Shown here one piece after another: positions 31,288 to 38,387 of a stretch of DNA of 38,387 nucleotides. The notes beneath the pieces were generated by a model that ran no database searches, had not been told where the DNA came from, and saw only the letters and a list, made by a program, of their open reading frames with translations. This DNA comes from Nitrospira sp. (lineage in GTDB: Bacteria > Nitrospirota > Thermodesulfovibrionia > Thermodesulfovibrionales > Dissulfurispiraceae), in assembly GCA_002634385.1 (NCBI GenBank), contig NSJL01000033.1, positions 1 to 38,387 of the forward strand. The letters run 5' to 3'. The stretch's first letter is position 1; every line of letters starts with the position of its first letter. Made by a program: the position numbers and the translations under genes.

Positions 31288-31423
31288 ACTTTAGGCATAT
31301 AATCCAAGTATCGAGAAACGGTTGTTAATGGTGCTTACGGGCGAGCGGCTGAGTGCTGCTCGCCTGTCAATCATTCTCAACGTATAATCCGTGTGCGTCT
31401 CCATCTCTAAAAGGAGGGAGCCC

Positions 31424-32530
31424 ATGCTTGAGTCGATCATCGCCGCTGTAGGGATGTGCGCCGATGGTGTCTCGGAAGGCCTCTACGCAGTCCGCCACCG
31501 CTTCAGTGCTCGCGCTGCTGGCATCGGCTACGCAATCGGTGCTCTTATCGCATGGCTCTATAAATCGGTTACCCCTATCACCTTTACTGTCGAAAGCATC
31601 ACGGTAGCAACCCACTCAGCAAAAAAACCACCCCAGATCCTTTACATCGTGGCACTTTCAGCCATTCCCAGCATTGTGCTAGGCGCCTTCGGACTCTATT
31701 CGAAACTGGTCAGTATGCTCGACCGTGCTGTTATCGGCGGAGTGATAGCGGGCGTCGGCATTATTCTGACCCGGGTGGGATTCAACTATGTGCGGGAGCG
31801 CAAGTGGGTGGCAGGCACTTCAACGCTTGCCGGCCTGGTCGCCTATGCCGTTACCGATGATCTCGTCGTTGTCATCGTTGCCTCTGTTCTAAGCGGTACA
31901 GCGGTTGACTGGATCGCCTTTCGTCGCGGACAGGACGAAGGAGGAGAGCAGGAGGAAAAAAAGAGCAGTAATGAAGATGAAAAAGATGAGGAGAAAGAAC
32001 AGAGCAAATTTGGACTGATTCCGCCCAAGTGGAAAGAGATGTTTTCCTGGCCGGTCATCATTGGGGCATTTTCGGTATTCTCCTTGCGCACCGGTGCCAT
32101 TGTTTCATATGCAACCGTTAATGCCCAGATCGCAGGAGGCAGGGACCCAAGGCTCGATGGAGCAACACTGATGGCAGGGCTAGGAACGCTGGCCAGTGGA
32201 CTTTTTGGAGGGCCTCCGATCGAAACAACTCCGGCACCGATGGCCGCAGCGCCGCAACCGGTATTTTCAACCGTTCTTTTTATGGCGCTCATGGCAGCAA
32301 TCACACTGCTGGGACTAGTAAAGCGTGTGGGGCGATATATTCCCCTTCAAGCAATTGCAGGATTTCTCATTGTACTGGGCATTCCGGTTATTATGCCCGA
32401 GCAGATGCCGAGCGCGGCACAATCTCCGCTTGCGGGGGGCACGGCCTTGGCGGTTACAGCTCTTACCAATCCCTTCTATGGCCTGCTGGCAGGAGAGGCG
32501 GTCGTGCTGATTCAGGGCTTTCTGCGGTGA
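31424..32530 (+). CDS. NCS2-type permease (xanthine/uracil/AzgA-like)
   Basis: The 368-residue polytopic protein has many hydrophobic helices and the NCS2 core phrase DPRLDGATLMAGLGTLASGL followed by FGGPPIETTPAPMAAAPQPV, the equivalent of the substrate-binding segment of nucleobase permeases. A highly charged cytoplasmic loop (167-197; Glu/Lys/Asp-rich) splits the two halves. The ATG at 31424 follows AAGGAGGG; the frame opens earlier without a better site. It is shorter than typical NCS2 members (about 430-480) and diverges in the first half. Placed behind the candidate guanidine hydrolase it may import guanidine or another small nitrogen compound; that is inference from position. Confidence 0.75.
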   Translation: MLESIIAAVGMCADGVSEGLYAVRHRFSARAAGIGYAIGALIAWLYKSVTPITFTVESITVATHSAKKPPQILYIVALSAIPSIVLGAFGLYSKLVSMLDRAVIGGVIAGVGIILTRVGFNYVRERKWVAGTSTLAGLVAYAVTDDLVVVIVASVLSGTAVDWIAFRRGQDEGGEQEEKKSSNEDEKDEEKEQSKFGLIPPKWKEMFSWPVIIGAFSVFSLRTGAIVSYATVNAQIAGGRDPRLDGATLMAGLGTLASGLFGGPPIETTPAPMAAAPQPVFSTVLFMALMAAITLLGLVKRVGRYIPLQAIAGFLIVLGIPVIMPEQMPSAAQSPLAGGTALAVTALTNPFYGLLAGEAVVLIQGFLR

Positions 32531-32622
32531 GTGCCTGAGCCTGTCCATACGCAGTCAGCAGGCCGAAGTTTCCGTACTTTTTAGGTGCGTTTTTCTGCTA
32601 CCTGGCGTGTCAGAAAAGGCAA

Positions 32623-32650
32623 CTCAAAAAGGGGGACATAATACTATTTT
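32623..32650 (+). repeat. REP-like repeat, copy 1
   Basis: A 28-base element with the core GGGGGACATAATACTATTTT, repeated exactly at 33740-33767 and in inverted form at about 33348-33373 and 33777-33802. It marks the left end of the transposase unit. Confidence 0.8.
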
Positions 32651-32686
32651 CTTGACTGATCCATATGTTTCTCTTATCATAACGTC

Positions 32687-33355
32687 ATGGCAAGGATATC
32701 AAGAATTGTCGCATGCGGCTATCCACACCACATCACTCAGCGCGGAGTCCGTTCAATGACGGTATTCCGCTCAGACAGAGACCGTAATGATTACCTACGC
32801 TTTATTCGCAAAGAGACCGCACGCTTCGGCGTAGAGGTCCTCGCATGGTGTCTTATGACCAACCACGTCCACTTCATCGCTGTTCCCTCTCAGCAGACCG
32901 CCCTGGCACGCGCCTTCGGAGAGGCACACCGGCGCTTCACCTATGCCAGAAACAGGGAAGAGAATACGCGCGGATATCTCTTCCAGGGCCGTTTCGGATC
33001 ATGTATACTTGATGAAGATCATCTGCTTGCTGCAGTGCGGTATGTGGAGCTGAATCCTGTCAGGGCAGGTATGGTGGAGAAAGCGTGGGAGTACCCCTGG
33101 TCGAGCGCTCGCTTCCATGTGGGACTGCATGAAACCGATCTGCTGGTGAAAAGTCGTTCTCTTATGGGATTATCGATTGATTGGCGGGGATTCCTGCTCA
33201 CGGAGGATCCTGCTATGCGAGAGAAAGTGCGTAAGGCAACACAGACAGGCCGTCCTGCAGGTGACGATACATTTATGGAGAGTATAGAACAGGTAACCTG
33301 CCGTAATCTCCGGTACGGAAAACGAGGAAGACCGCGCAAAGAGCCAGAAAATTAG
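32687..33355 (+). CDS. REP-associated tyrosine transposase (Y1_Tnp, RAYT)
   Basis: The 222-residue protein has the HUH single-strand nuclease motif NHVHFI (H60, H62) and the candidate catalytic tyrosine Y119 in AAVRYVELNPVRAGMV. Family phrases YPHHITQRG, WCLMTNHVH, FTYARN, GYLFQGRF and WSSARFH are present. Together they identify the Y1 transposase/RAYT family, which cuts single-stranded hairpin DNA. The C-terminal RYGKRGRPRKEPEN is a basic tail. All key residues are intact, so activity is possible. The gene stops inside the right REP-like repeat. Confidence 0.93.
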   Translation: MARISRIVACGYPHHITQRGVRSMTVFRSDRDRNDYLRFIRKETARFGVEVLAWCLMTNHVHFIAVPSQQTALARAFGEAHRRFTYARNREENTRGYLFQGRFGSCILDEDHLLAAVRYVELNPVRAGMVEKAWEYPWSSARFHVGLHETDLLVKSRSLMGLSIDWRGFLLTEDPAMREKVRKATQTGRPAGDDTFMESIEQVTCRNLRYGKRGRPRKEPEN

Positions 33356-33373
33356 TATTATGTCCCCTTTTTT
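33348..33373 (-). repeat. REP-like repeat, copy 2 (inverted, imperfect)
   Basis: Reads AAAATTAGTATTATGTCCCC then six T; the inverted partner of copy 1 with small differences. It includes the transposase stop codon and an ATG (33360) in frame with the following DUF488 gene. Confidence 0.75.
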
Positions 33374-33377
33374 CATG

Positions 33378-33758
33378 ATGGATATCCGGATAAAACGGGT
33401 GTATGAGCCTCCTGATTCTCAAGACGGCTTTCGCGTTCTTGTAGATCGGGTGTGGCCGCGTGGCATGACGAAAGAGCGAGCACAAGCCGATCTATGGTTG
33501 AAGGATGCGGCGCCGAGCACGGCCTTGCGTAAGTGGTTCGGTCACGATCGTGCGAAATGGGAAGCTTTCAAGAGCCGTTATTTTTCGGAGCTTGATGCTC
33601 AACCAGAGGCGGTAACAAAGCTCCTTGATCAGGCTGCGCAAGGAAGACTGACGCTCTTATTTTCAGCTCACGATACTGAATACAACCAGGCAGCCGCACT
33701 GAGAGAATATCTCCTCTTGCGCTCCAAGAAATCAAGCCTCTCAAAAAGGGGGACATAA
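33378..33758 (+). CDS. DUF488 family protein (YeaO-like)
   Basis: The 126-residue protein matches DUF488: IKRVYEPPDSQDGFRVLVDR, VWPRGMTKERA, WLKDAAPSTALRKWFGHD, FKSRYFSEL and LTLLFSAHDTEYNQAAAL. Function of the family is unknown. The start is placed at 33378, where family sequence begins, but ATGs also occur at 33375 and, within the repeat, 33360. No ribosome-binding site is visible, because the REP-like repeat lies directly upstream. The last residues (SKRGT-stop) are encoded by the next repeat copy, so the natural C-terminus has been replaced. It is a gene trimmed at both ends by repeat elements, perhaps now poorly expressed. Confidence 0.85.
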   Translation: MDIRIKRVYEPPDSQDGFRVLVDRVWPRGMTKERAQADLWLKDAAPSTALRKWFGHDRAKWEAFKSRYFSELDAQPEAVTKLLDQAAQGRLTLLFSAHDTEYNQAAALREYLLLRSKKSSLSKRGT

Positions 33759-33802
33759 TACTATTTTATTTCTGAAAAAATAGTATTATGTCCCCCTTTT
33801 TG
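33742..33802. repeat. REP-like repeats, copies 3 and 4, forming a perfect hairpin
   Basis: Copy 3 (33742-33767) and the inverted copy 4 (33777-33802) are perfect 26-base complements separated by nine bases, giving a long stable hairpin. Head-to-head REP pairs like this are typical RAYT substrates. The hairpin lies between the convergent ends of the DUF488 gene and nuoN (stop at 33819) and may end or protect both transcripts. Confidence 0.88.
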
Positions 33803-33818
33803 CCCTTTTATAGATGTA

Positions 33819-35285
33819 TCAGGGGAAAAGACGCGCGACGGTCGCCTGCAGGATCCGGATAAGGGGACCTGGGTACACGCCGAGCCAGAGCAATACAAAA
33901 ACGAGCGCCGTAAGGAGAACGCCGCCCGTTATGCCCAGTGCCCTCCCGGGAAAAGCCGCAGCCGCCCTGCCCTCCCCCTCCGGAATGCGCCCGTACAGAA
34001 CTGCCACGATACGCAGATAGTAGTACAGTCCGATAGTGCTCCCTGCGGCAAGGGCGATCAACGGAACCCATAGGGCGGCTCCGGCTCCTGCGGCGATTAC
34101 ATAGAACTTTCCGATGAATCCCGCGGTGAGGGGAATTCCCGCCAGGGAAAGGAGCATTGCGACGAATACCCCTGTCGTCCAGGGACGGCTCCAGGCCATC
34201 CCCCGGTAGGACTCCAAGTCCTCCGCATCCCTTCTTTCTTCCGACAGAAAGGTGATCACCCCGAAGGCGCCGAGCACCGTCACGAAATAGGCGGTGAGAT
34301 AGTATCCCGCCGCTGTTGCCGCCATGGCCCCTCCCGCGAGGAAAGCCACCAGCAGGTATCCCATATGGGAGATGGAGGAGTATGCCAGAATGCGCTTGAG
34401 GTTGTTCTGCCGCAGCGCCAGCAGGTTACCGACCAGCATGGAGGCGACGGCGATGCCGGCGAAGCCATACCACACCGCCGCGAACCGCTGCAGGTCCATA
34501 AGGGAAAAATACCGCATCAGCAGGGCGAAGAGGGCACCTTTGGAAGAGGTGGCGATAAAGGCCGCCACAGGAGCGGGAGCGCCTTCGTAGACATCGGGGG
34601 TCCAGAGGTGAAAGGGCACTGCGGCGAGCTTGAATCCCACCCCGATCGTGATAAGGAGGAGAGCGGCGCTGAGTACTACCGTCATATCAGGTACCCGTCC
34701 CCTCTCCGCGAGTTGGAAGAAGTCCATGCTCCCCGTCTGCGCATACACCAGCGCCATCCCGAAGAGGAGAAACGAGGAGGATACGGCGGCCAGGATAAGG
34801 TATTTCAACCCCGCCTCGTTTCCGCGGTCGTCGTCCCGCCGGTAGGTGATCAGCGTGTAGAGGGAGACACTGAGGATTTCAAGGCCGACAAAAAACGACG
34901 CAAAATGAGAACTGGCCGCCAGCACCGATGCGCCGAGGGTAGCCAGGAGCAGGAGGACATAGTACTCGCCCCGCTCTTTCATGCGCTCCCCGAGGTAGCG
35001 GTAGGAGAGGAGCGTTACCACAACACCCGCAGCGACGAGGAGTCCGATAAAGAAGAGGGAGTAGGCGTCGATGACAAGGAGCGGCGTCACCCTGCGCGGG
35101 GTTACCCTCCCCGCAACCGGCAGCAGAAAGAGGGAGAGCACGAGGCTTCCCAGCGTCAACAGAAGATAAGAAAGGTGAGAGCGGCGAAGGGTGATGAGGA
35201 GCAGAAGCGCCACCGATGCCAGGGCCGGAACGATTAAGGGGAGGAGCGCGATAAAGTCAGCGGAGTTCACGGGTTCCCTCCGCAT
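33819..35285 (-). CDS. nuoN: NADH-quinone oxidoreductase subunit N
   Basis: The 488-residue, 13-14-helix antiporter-like subunit of complex I has the NuoN signatures LEILSVSLYTLITYRRDD, EAGLKYLILAAVSSSFLLFG, VPFHLWTPDVYEGAPAPVAA, RILAYSSISHMGYLL and SLAGIPLTAGFIGKFYV. The conserved glutamate of helix 5 and the lysines of helices 7 and 8 (GVGFKLAAVP; SSKGALFALL) for proton transfer are visible. The ATG at 35285 overlaps the nuoM end by 19 bases. It is the last gene of the nuo operon. Confidence 0.96.
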   Translation of the reverse strand: MRREPVNSADFIALLPLIVPALASVALLLLITLRRSHLSYLLLTLGSLVLSLFLLPVAGRVTPRRVTPLLVIDAYSLFFIGLLVAAGVVVTLLSYRYLGERMKERGEYYVLLLLATLGASVLAASSHFASFFVGLEILSVSLYTLITYRRDDDRGNEAGLKYLILAAVSSSFLLFGMALVYAQTGSMDFFQLAERGRVPDMTVVLSAALLLITIGVGFKLAAVPFHLWTPDVYEGAPAPVAAFIATSSKGALFALLMRYFSLMDLQRFAAVWYGFAGIAVASMLVGNLLALRQNNLKRILAYSSISHMGYLLVAFLAGGAMAATAAGYYLTAYFVTVLGAFGVITFLSEERRDAEDLESYRGMAWSRPWTTGVFVAMLLSLAGIPLTAGFIGKFYVIAAGAGAALWVPLIALAAGSTIGLYYYLRIVAVLYGRIPEGEGRAAAAFPGRALGITGGVLLTALVFVLLWLGVYPGPLIRILQATVARLFP

Positions 35286-36913
35286 ATTTCAGAAATTTTC
35301 TCCTCTCCGCAGATCTCTTCTCCGGATCCCGCCCACTGACCGGCAGGGGAAAGAGAAAACGCCCCCTTTCCTTCCTTCGCTTCCGCCGCCCCTGCCGTCC
35401 TTTCCTGCAGGGTGAGCAGGGATTTCCGGGCAGTGCCGAGCACCGGCTGGGGATACAACCCCAGCCAAAGGAGAACCGCTATCATCGCCCCCATCACCGC
35501 AAGCTCGCGTCCTCCGAAATCGGGGAGCCTCCACCGTTGGGTGTTTTCACCGTGAAAGACCCTCTGGATAATCCAGAGGGAATAGACCGCAGCGGTCACC
35601 AGTCCCGCTGCCGCCAGCGCTGTCACGAGGGGACTGACCCGGAAGGCGCCGAGAAGGACAAGGATCTCCCCGACGAAATTGCCCAGTCCCGGAAGGCCGA
35701 GTGAGGCGAGCGCGAAGAAGAGGGAAATGGCGCCCATACGGGGAACCGTTTCCCACAAGCCTCCCATGCGCGCCATGTCCCGGGTATGAATACGCTCCTG
35801 AAGCGCCCCTACAATGATGAAGAGCGCTCCGGTGGCGACGCCGTGGCAGATCATCTCCATGAGGGCACCCTGAAGGGCGAGGGTGTTCCACGAGAAGATC
35901 CCGAGGAGCACGAAGCCCATATGACTGACGCTGGTATACGCCACCAGCCGTTTCAGGTCCGTCTGGGCAAAGGCAACCACCGCGCCGTAAAGGATGCCGC
36001 CGACCGCCAGGGCGAGGGCCGCCGGAGTCAGATCGAGGGCAGCCTGGGGAAACAGCGGGACCGCAAAGCGCAGCAACCCGTAGCCGCCGGTCTTCAGCAT
36101 CAGGCCCGCAAGGATGACGCTCCCCGCGGTGGGCGCCTCGGTATGGGCATCCGGCAGCCAGGTGTGTACCAGCACCGCGGGCATTTTCACGGCAAAGGCC
36201 GCGAAGAAGCCGAGCAGCAGCCAGAGGGCGGTGGACCTCTCCAGCGGAGTGCCCAGAAGGTCCAGGTAGCCGAAGGTGTATACCCCGGTGATACGGGCAT
36301 GTTCCACATAGAGGCCGAGGATCGCGATCAGCATGAGGAGGCCGCTTATCTGTGTAAACAGGAAAAATTTGAAAGCGGCGTAATGGCGGTTCTCGTGCCC
36401 CCAGATGGAGATCAGGAAATACATGGGCACCAGCATGAGCTCCCAGAAAAAGTAGAAGATGAAGAGATCCATGGCAAGGAATACCCCGGTTATCCCCGCA
36501 AGTATCCAGAGGAGGTTCAGGTGAAAAAAACCTTCCCTTTCCCGTATCTCGGTCCAGGAAGCGAGCACCGAGGCCACCCCCAGGAAAATCGTGAGGAGAA
36601 CCAGGAGAAGGCTGAGACCGTCCATGGCAAGGTGAAACCTGATGCCCAGGGCAGGTACCCACTCCTTTTTCACTTCGTCGAGCCAGAGGGCGGAACTGTT
36701 CAGTCCGCTCGCGCCGCCCGCATCACCCGCATCATTGAAATAGAGGATCCCCGCGGCGCCCGGGTATTGGGTCCAGAGACCCAGGGCGAGGGCCATCATC
36801 ATGGTAAGGACGATAAGGGCTACCCAGCGCGGTAGCGTGGAACTCACCTTTCCGGCATACCAGGAAACGACACCCCCGACCACGGGAAGGATCAGTAACC
36901 AGACGAGTATCAT
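35267..36913 (-). CDS. nuoM: NADH-quinone oxidoreductase subunit M
   Basis: The 548-residue membrane subunit of complex I has NuoM motifs MDLFIFYFFWELMLVPMYFL (contains the helix-5 Glu), FFAAFAVKMPAVLVHTWLPD (helix-7 Lys), AHTEAPTAGSVILAGLMLK, RLVAYTSVSHMGFVLLG and SLGLPGLGNFVGE. It pumps protons together with NuoL and NuoN. The start ATG at 36913 overlaps the nuoL stop by four bases (ATGA); the longer open frame upstream lies within nuoL. The C-terminal tail is rather long and polar. Confidence 0.96.
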   Translation of the reverse strand: MILVWLLILPVVGGVVSWYAGKVSSTLPRWVALIVLTMMMALALGLWTQYPGAAGILYFNDAGDAGGASGLNSSALWLDEVKKEWVPALGIRFHLAMDGLSLLLVLLTIFLGVASVLASWTEIREREGFFHLNLLWILAGITGVFLAMDLFIFYFFWELMLVPMYFLISIWGHENRHYAAFKFFLFTQISGLLMLIAILGLYVEHARITGVYTFGYLDLLGTPLERSTALWLLLGFFAAFAVKMPAVLVHTWLPDAHTEAPTAGSVILAGLMLKTGGYGLLRFAVPLFPQAALDLTPAALALAVGGILYGAVVAFAQTDLKRLVAYTSVSHMGFVLLGIFSWNTLALQGALMEMICHGVATGALFIIVGALQERIHTRDMARMGGLWETVPRMGAISLFFALASLGLPGLGNFVGEILVLLGAFRVSPLVTALAAAGLVTAAVYSLWIIQRVFHGENTQRWRLPDFGGRELAVMGAMIAVLLWLGLYPQPVLGTARKSLLTLQERTAGAAEAKEGKGAFSLSPAGQWAGSGEEICGEEKISEICGGNP

Positions 36914-38387
36914 AGGATCACCACGATTCCGAGGAGCACCAGGGCGCCGAGGCCGATGCCCGCCGCATACCACCGCACCTTTCCTGATTGCGTGCGGGAG
37001 AGGAGCCCGTTCGTCCTCCGCCCCGCCCAGATCATCCCGACATAGGGCAGGTCCACCGCATCATCCCTGTTCACCCGGGCGCCCCACACGAACGGCTTAA
37101 CGAAAAGGGTCGAGTAGAGCCAATCGAATCCCCACCCCGCCCGCCACAGGCGGCGCAACGCTTCCCCCCACCGGGTCCGCACGACGGTTCCTGCGATTCC
37201 CGGTTTGTACAGGAACAATACATATGCAAGGAAAATGCCCCCCAGCTGGGCGGTTTCGATAATGATTTCCCGTCCTATCTCGACGGAAAGAGATATATGA
37301 GCCGCCGTGATCCCGGGCAGCACCGTCTGCAGGAACCGGGTAAAGAGGTGCACATCCAGCCCCGCGGAGGCGAAAAGAAAGGGCATTTCGACAAGACCGG
37401 CGACCAGGGAGAAGAAAGCGAGCACTACGAGGGGGAGTTCCATGAGCAACCCCGGCTTCCCGCTCGCTTTTCCCCTGGCTTCGCCGAAGAAAGTGAGGAA
37501 TACCATACGGAAAGAGTACAGGGAAGTAAGAAAGGTCCCCAGGACCCCCGCTCCCCATAACCAGAGGCCGCCGCTTTCGGAAGTTCCCACACTGTGAAGG
37601 ATAAGGTCTTTACTATAGAACCCCGCGGTCAGCACCGGGAGGGCGGACAGCGAAGAGGCGCCGATGAGGAAGGTCCAGAAGGTGAGGGGCAGCTGCGTGC
37701 GTAGCCCCCCCATCTTCCCCATGTCGTGCTCATGGTGGAGGCTCAGGATAACGGCCCCTGCCCCGAGGAAAAGGAGCGCCTTGAAAAAGGCATGGGTCAT
37801 GAAATGGAAGAGAGCCGCAGACCACGCCCCCACTCCGAGGGCCAGGAACATATAGCCGATCTGGCTGATGGTGGAGTAGGCGAGCACCCGTTTGATATCC
37901 CATTGGGTCAGGGCGCTGAAGCCCGCCAGCAGGAGGGTCACCGCCCCGATCACTGCCACGGCAAGCATCACCGGGGGAGCCAATGCAAAAAGGACATGGG
38001 TCCGGGCGATAAGATAGATCCCTGCCGTGACCATGGTGGCGGCATGGATAAGAGCGCTCACCGGTGTCGGACCCGCCATGGCGTCGGGAAGCCAGACCTG
38101 CAGGGGCAGTTGCGCCGATTTGCCCACCGCACCCCCCAGCAGCAGCGCGGCCGCTGCAATCGCCATCCCCGAACCAGCACCCCACGTCTGTCCCGCCCTC
38201 CGCATCGCCTCCTGGATGTCGAGGGTGCCCAGTTGGGTAAAAATGAGGAAGAGACCGATGGCGAAGGCGGTATCCCCGACACGGGTTACTACAAACGCCT
38301 TCCGCGCCGCGTACCCGTTCGCCGGGTTCCGGTACCAGAAGCCGATGAGGAGATAGCTGCAGAGCCCCACCCCCTCCCACCCGAGAT
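36910..38387 (-). CDS. nuoL: NADH-quinone oxidoreductase subunit L (5' end outside the window)
   Basis: The partial protein (491 residues present) is read to the window edge, beginning LGWEGVGLCSYLLIGFWY, a conserved segment some 150 residues into NuoL. Further motifs are GKSAQLPLQVWLPDAMAGPT, VSALIHAATMVTAGIYLIAR, RVLAYSTISQIGYMFLALG and FMTHAFFKALLFLGAG. The C-terminal part contains the long lateral-helix region (RVNRDDAVDLPYV) that braces the membrane arm. Order L-M-N with overlapping ends is the standard complex I layout; the remaining nuo genes should lie beyond the right edge. Confidence 0.96.
   Translation of the reverse strand, partial: LGWEGVGLCSYLLIGFWYRNPANGYAARKAFVVTRVGDTAFAIGLFLIFTQLGTLDIQEAMRRAGQTWGAGSGMAIAAAALLLGGAVGKSAQLPLQVWLPDAMAGPTPVSALIHAATMVTAGIYLIARTHVLFALAPPVMLAVAVIGAVTLLLAGFSALTQWDIKRVLAYSTISQIGYMFLALGVGAWSAALFHFMTHAFFKALLFLGAGAVILSLHHEHDMGKMGGLRTQLPLTFWTFLIGASSLSALPVLTAGFYSKDLILHSVGTSESGGLWLWGAGVLGTFLTSLYSFRMVFLTFFGEARGKASGKPGLLMELPLVVLAFFSLVAGLVEMPFLFASAGLDVHLFTRFLQTVLPGITAAHISLSVEIGREIIIETAQLGGIFLAYVLFLYKPGIAGTVVRTRWGEALRRLWRAGWGFDWLYSTLFVKPFVWGARVNRDDAVDLPYVGMIWAGRRTNGLLSRTQSGKVRWYAAGIGLGALVLLGIVVIL

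Larger units (their letters stand above)
32623..33373 (+). mobile_element. RAYT/IS200-like unit bounded by inverted REP-like repeats
   Basis: A tyrosine transposase gene is enclosed by one repeat in direct (32623-32650) and one in inverted orientation (33348-33373). The right copy is imperfect (an extra T and one C fewer) and contains the transposase stop codon. REP-associated tyrosine transposases are usually single-copy, domesticated relatives of IS200/IS605 that act on such repeats. It separates the candidate guanidine genes from the nuo operon. Confidence 0.7.

Noticed and set aside
34365..36835. Long plus-strand open frames opposite nuoN and nuoM
   Set aside because: Highly charged antisense translations of membrane-protein genes, a common artefact of their codon use.
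1..38387. CRISPR arrays, tRNA or rRNA genes
   Set aside because: No regularly spaced repeats and no cloverleaf or rRNA signatures were seen by eye on either strand.

Overview
The window is about 38 kb of a GC-rich, diderm (Gram-negative) bacterial chromosome. It carries a complete-looking type II secretion system (T2SS), a sigma-54 response regulator, the remnant of a multiheme cytochrome c, a c-di-GMP riboswitch and a NuoLMN block. This mix fits Nitrospirota (Thermodesulfovibrionia-like) or a deltaproteobacterial relative. The placement is an inference from gene content; there is no rRNA or other phylogenetic marker here.

Layout. Positions 1-840 hold decayed gene remnants: an unidentified minus-strand C-terminus and the 3' end of a multiheme cytochrome, each with a frameshift. 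From 0.84 to 10.7 kb (minus strand) there is one long T2SS operon, gspE-F-H-I-J-K-L-M-C, followed by an NtrC-type regulator. From 11.0 to 15.1 kb a block splits the T2SS genes. It contains a broken Fn3-domain fragment and then, on the plus strand, a GntR/HutC regulator with twin operators. The regulator is followed by two tandem flavin-type split-barrel proteins, a ferredoxin/beta-carbonic anhydrase fusion, an MBL-fold hydrolase and a strong terminator. The remaining T2SS genes, gspG (minus) and gspD (plus), diverge at 15.6 kb.

From 17.8 to 24.6 kb (minus strand) lies a pentose-phosphate operon, tkt-tal-rpiB-zwf-pgl. It ends in a heavily decayed malQ and is driven by a good promoter with a 17-bp tandem repeat over the start region. 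From 24.6 to 29.6 kb (plus strand) are a quinone oxidoreductase, a c-di-GMP-I riboswitch with its own terminator upstream of a PAS-GGDEF-EAL protein, and an NAD-salvage pair (nicotinamidase-like hydrolase and nicotinate phosphoribosyltransferase). From 29.6 to 33.8 kb is an accessory segment: a ureohydrolase resembling guanidine hydrolases, an NCS2-type permease, a REP-associated tyrosine transposase bounded by inverted REP-like repeats, and a DUF488 gene ending in another repeat. From 33.8 kb to the window end, nuoN, nuoM and the 3' part of nuoL encode the proton-pumping membrane arm of complex I.

The most unusual items are the GntR-controlled ferredoxin/carbonic anhydrase operon, whose function I cannot assign; the candidate guanidine utilisation pair next to a RAYT/REP element; and the riboswitch placed in front of a c-di-GMP turnover enzyme, implying feedback control. 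At least four genes in the window are broken, so local gene decay is also a theme, although some single-base shifts could be assembly errors.
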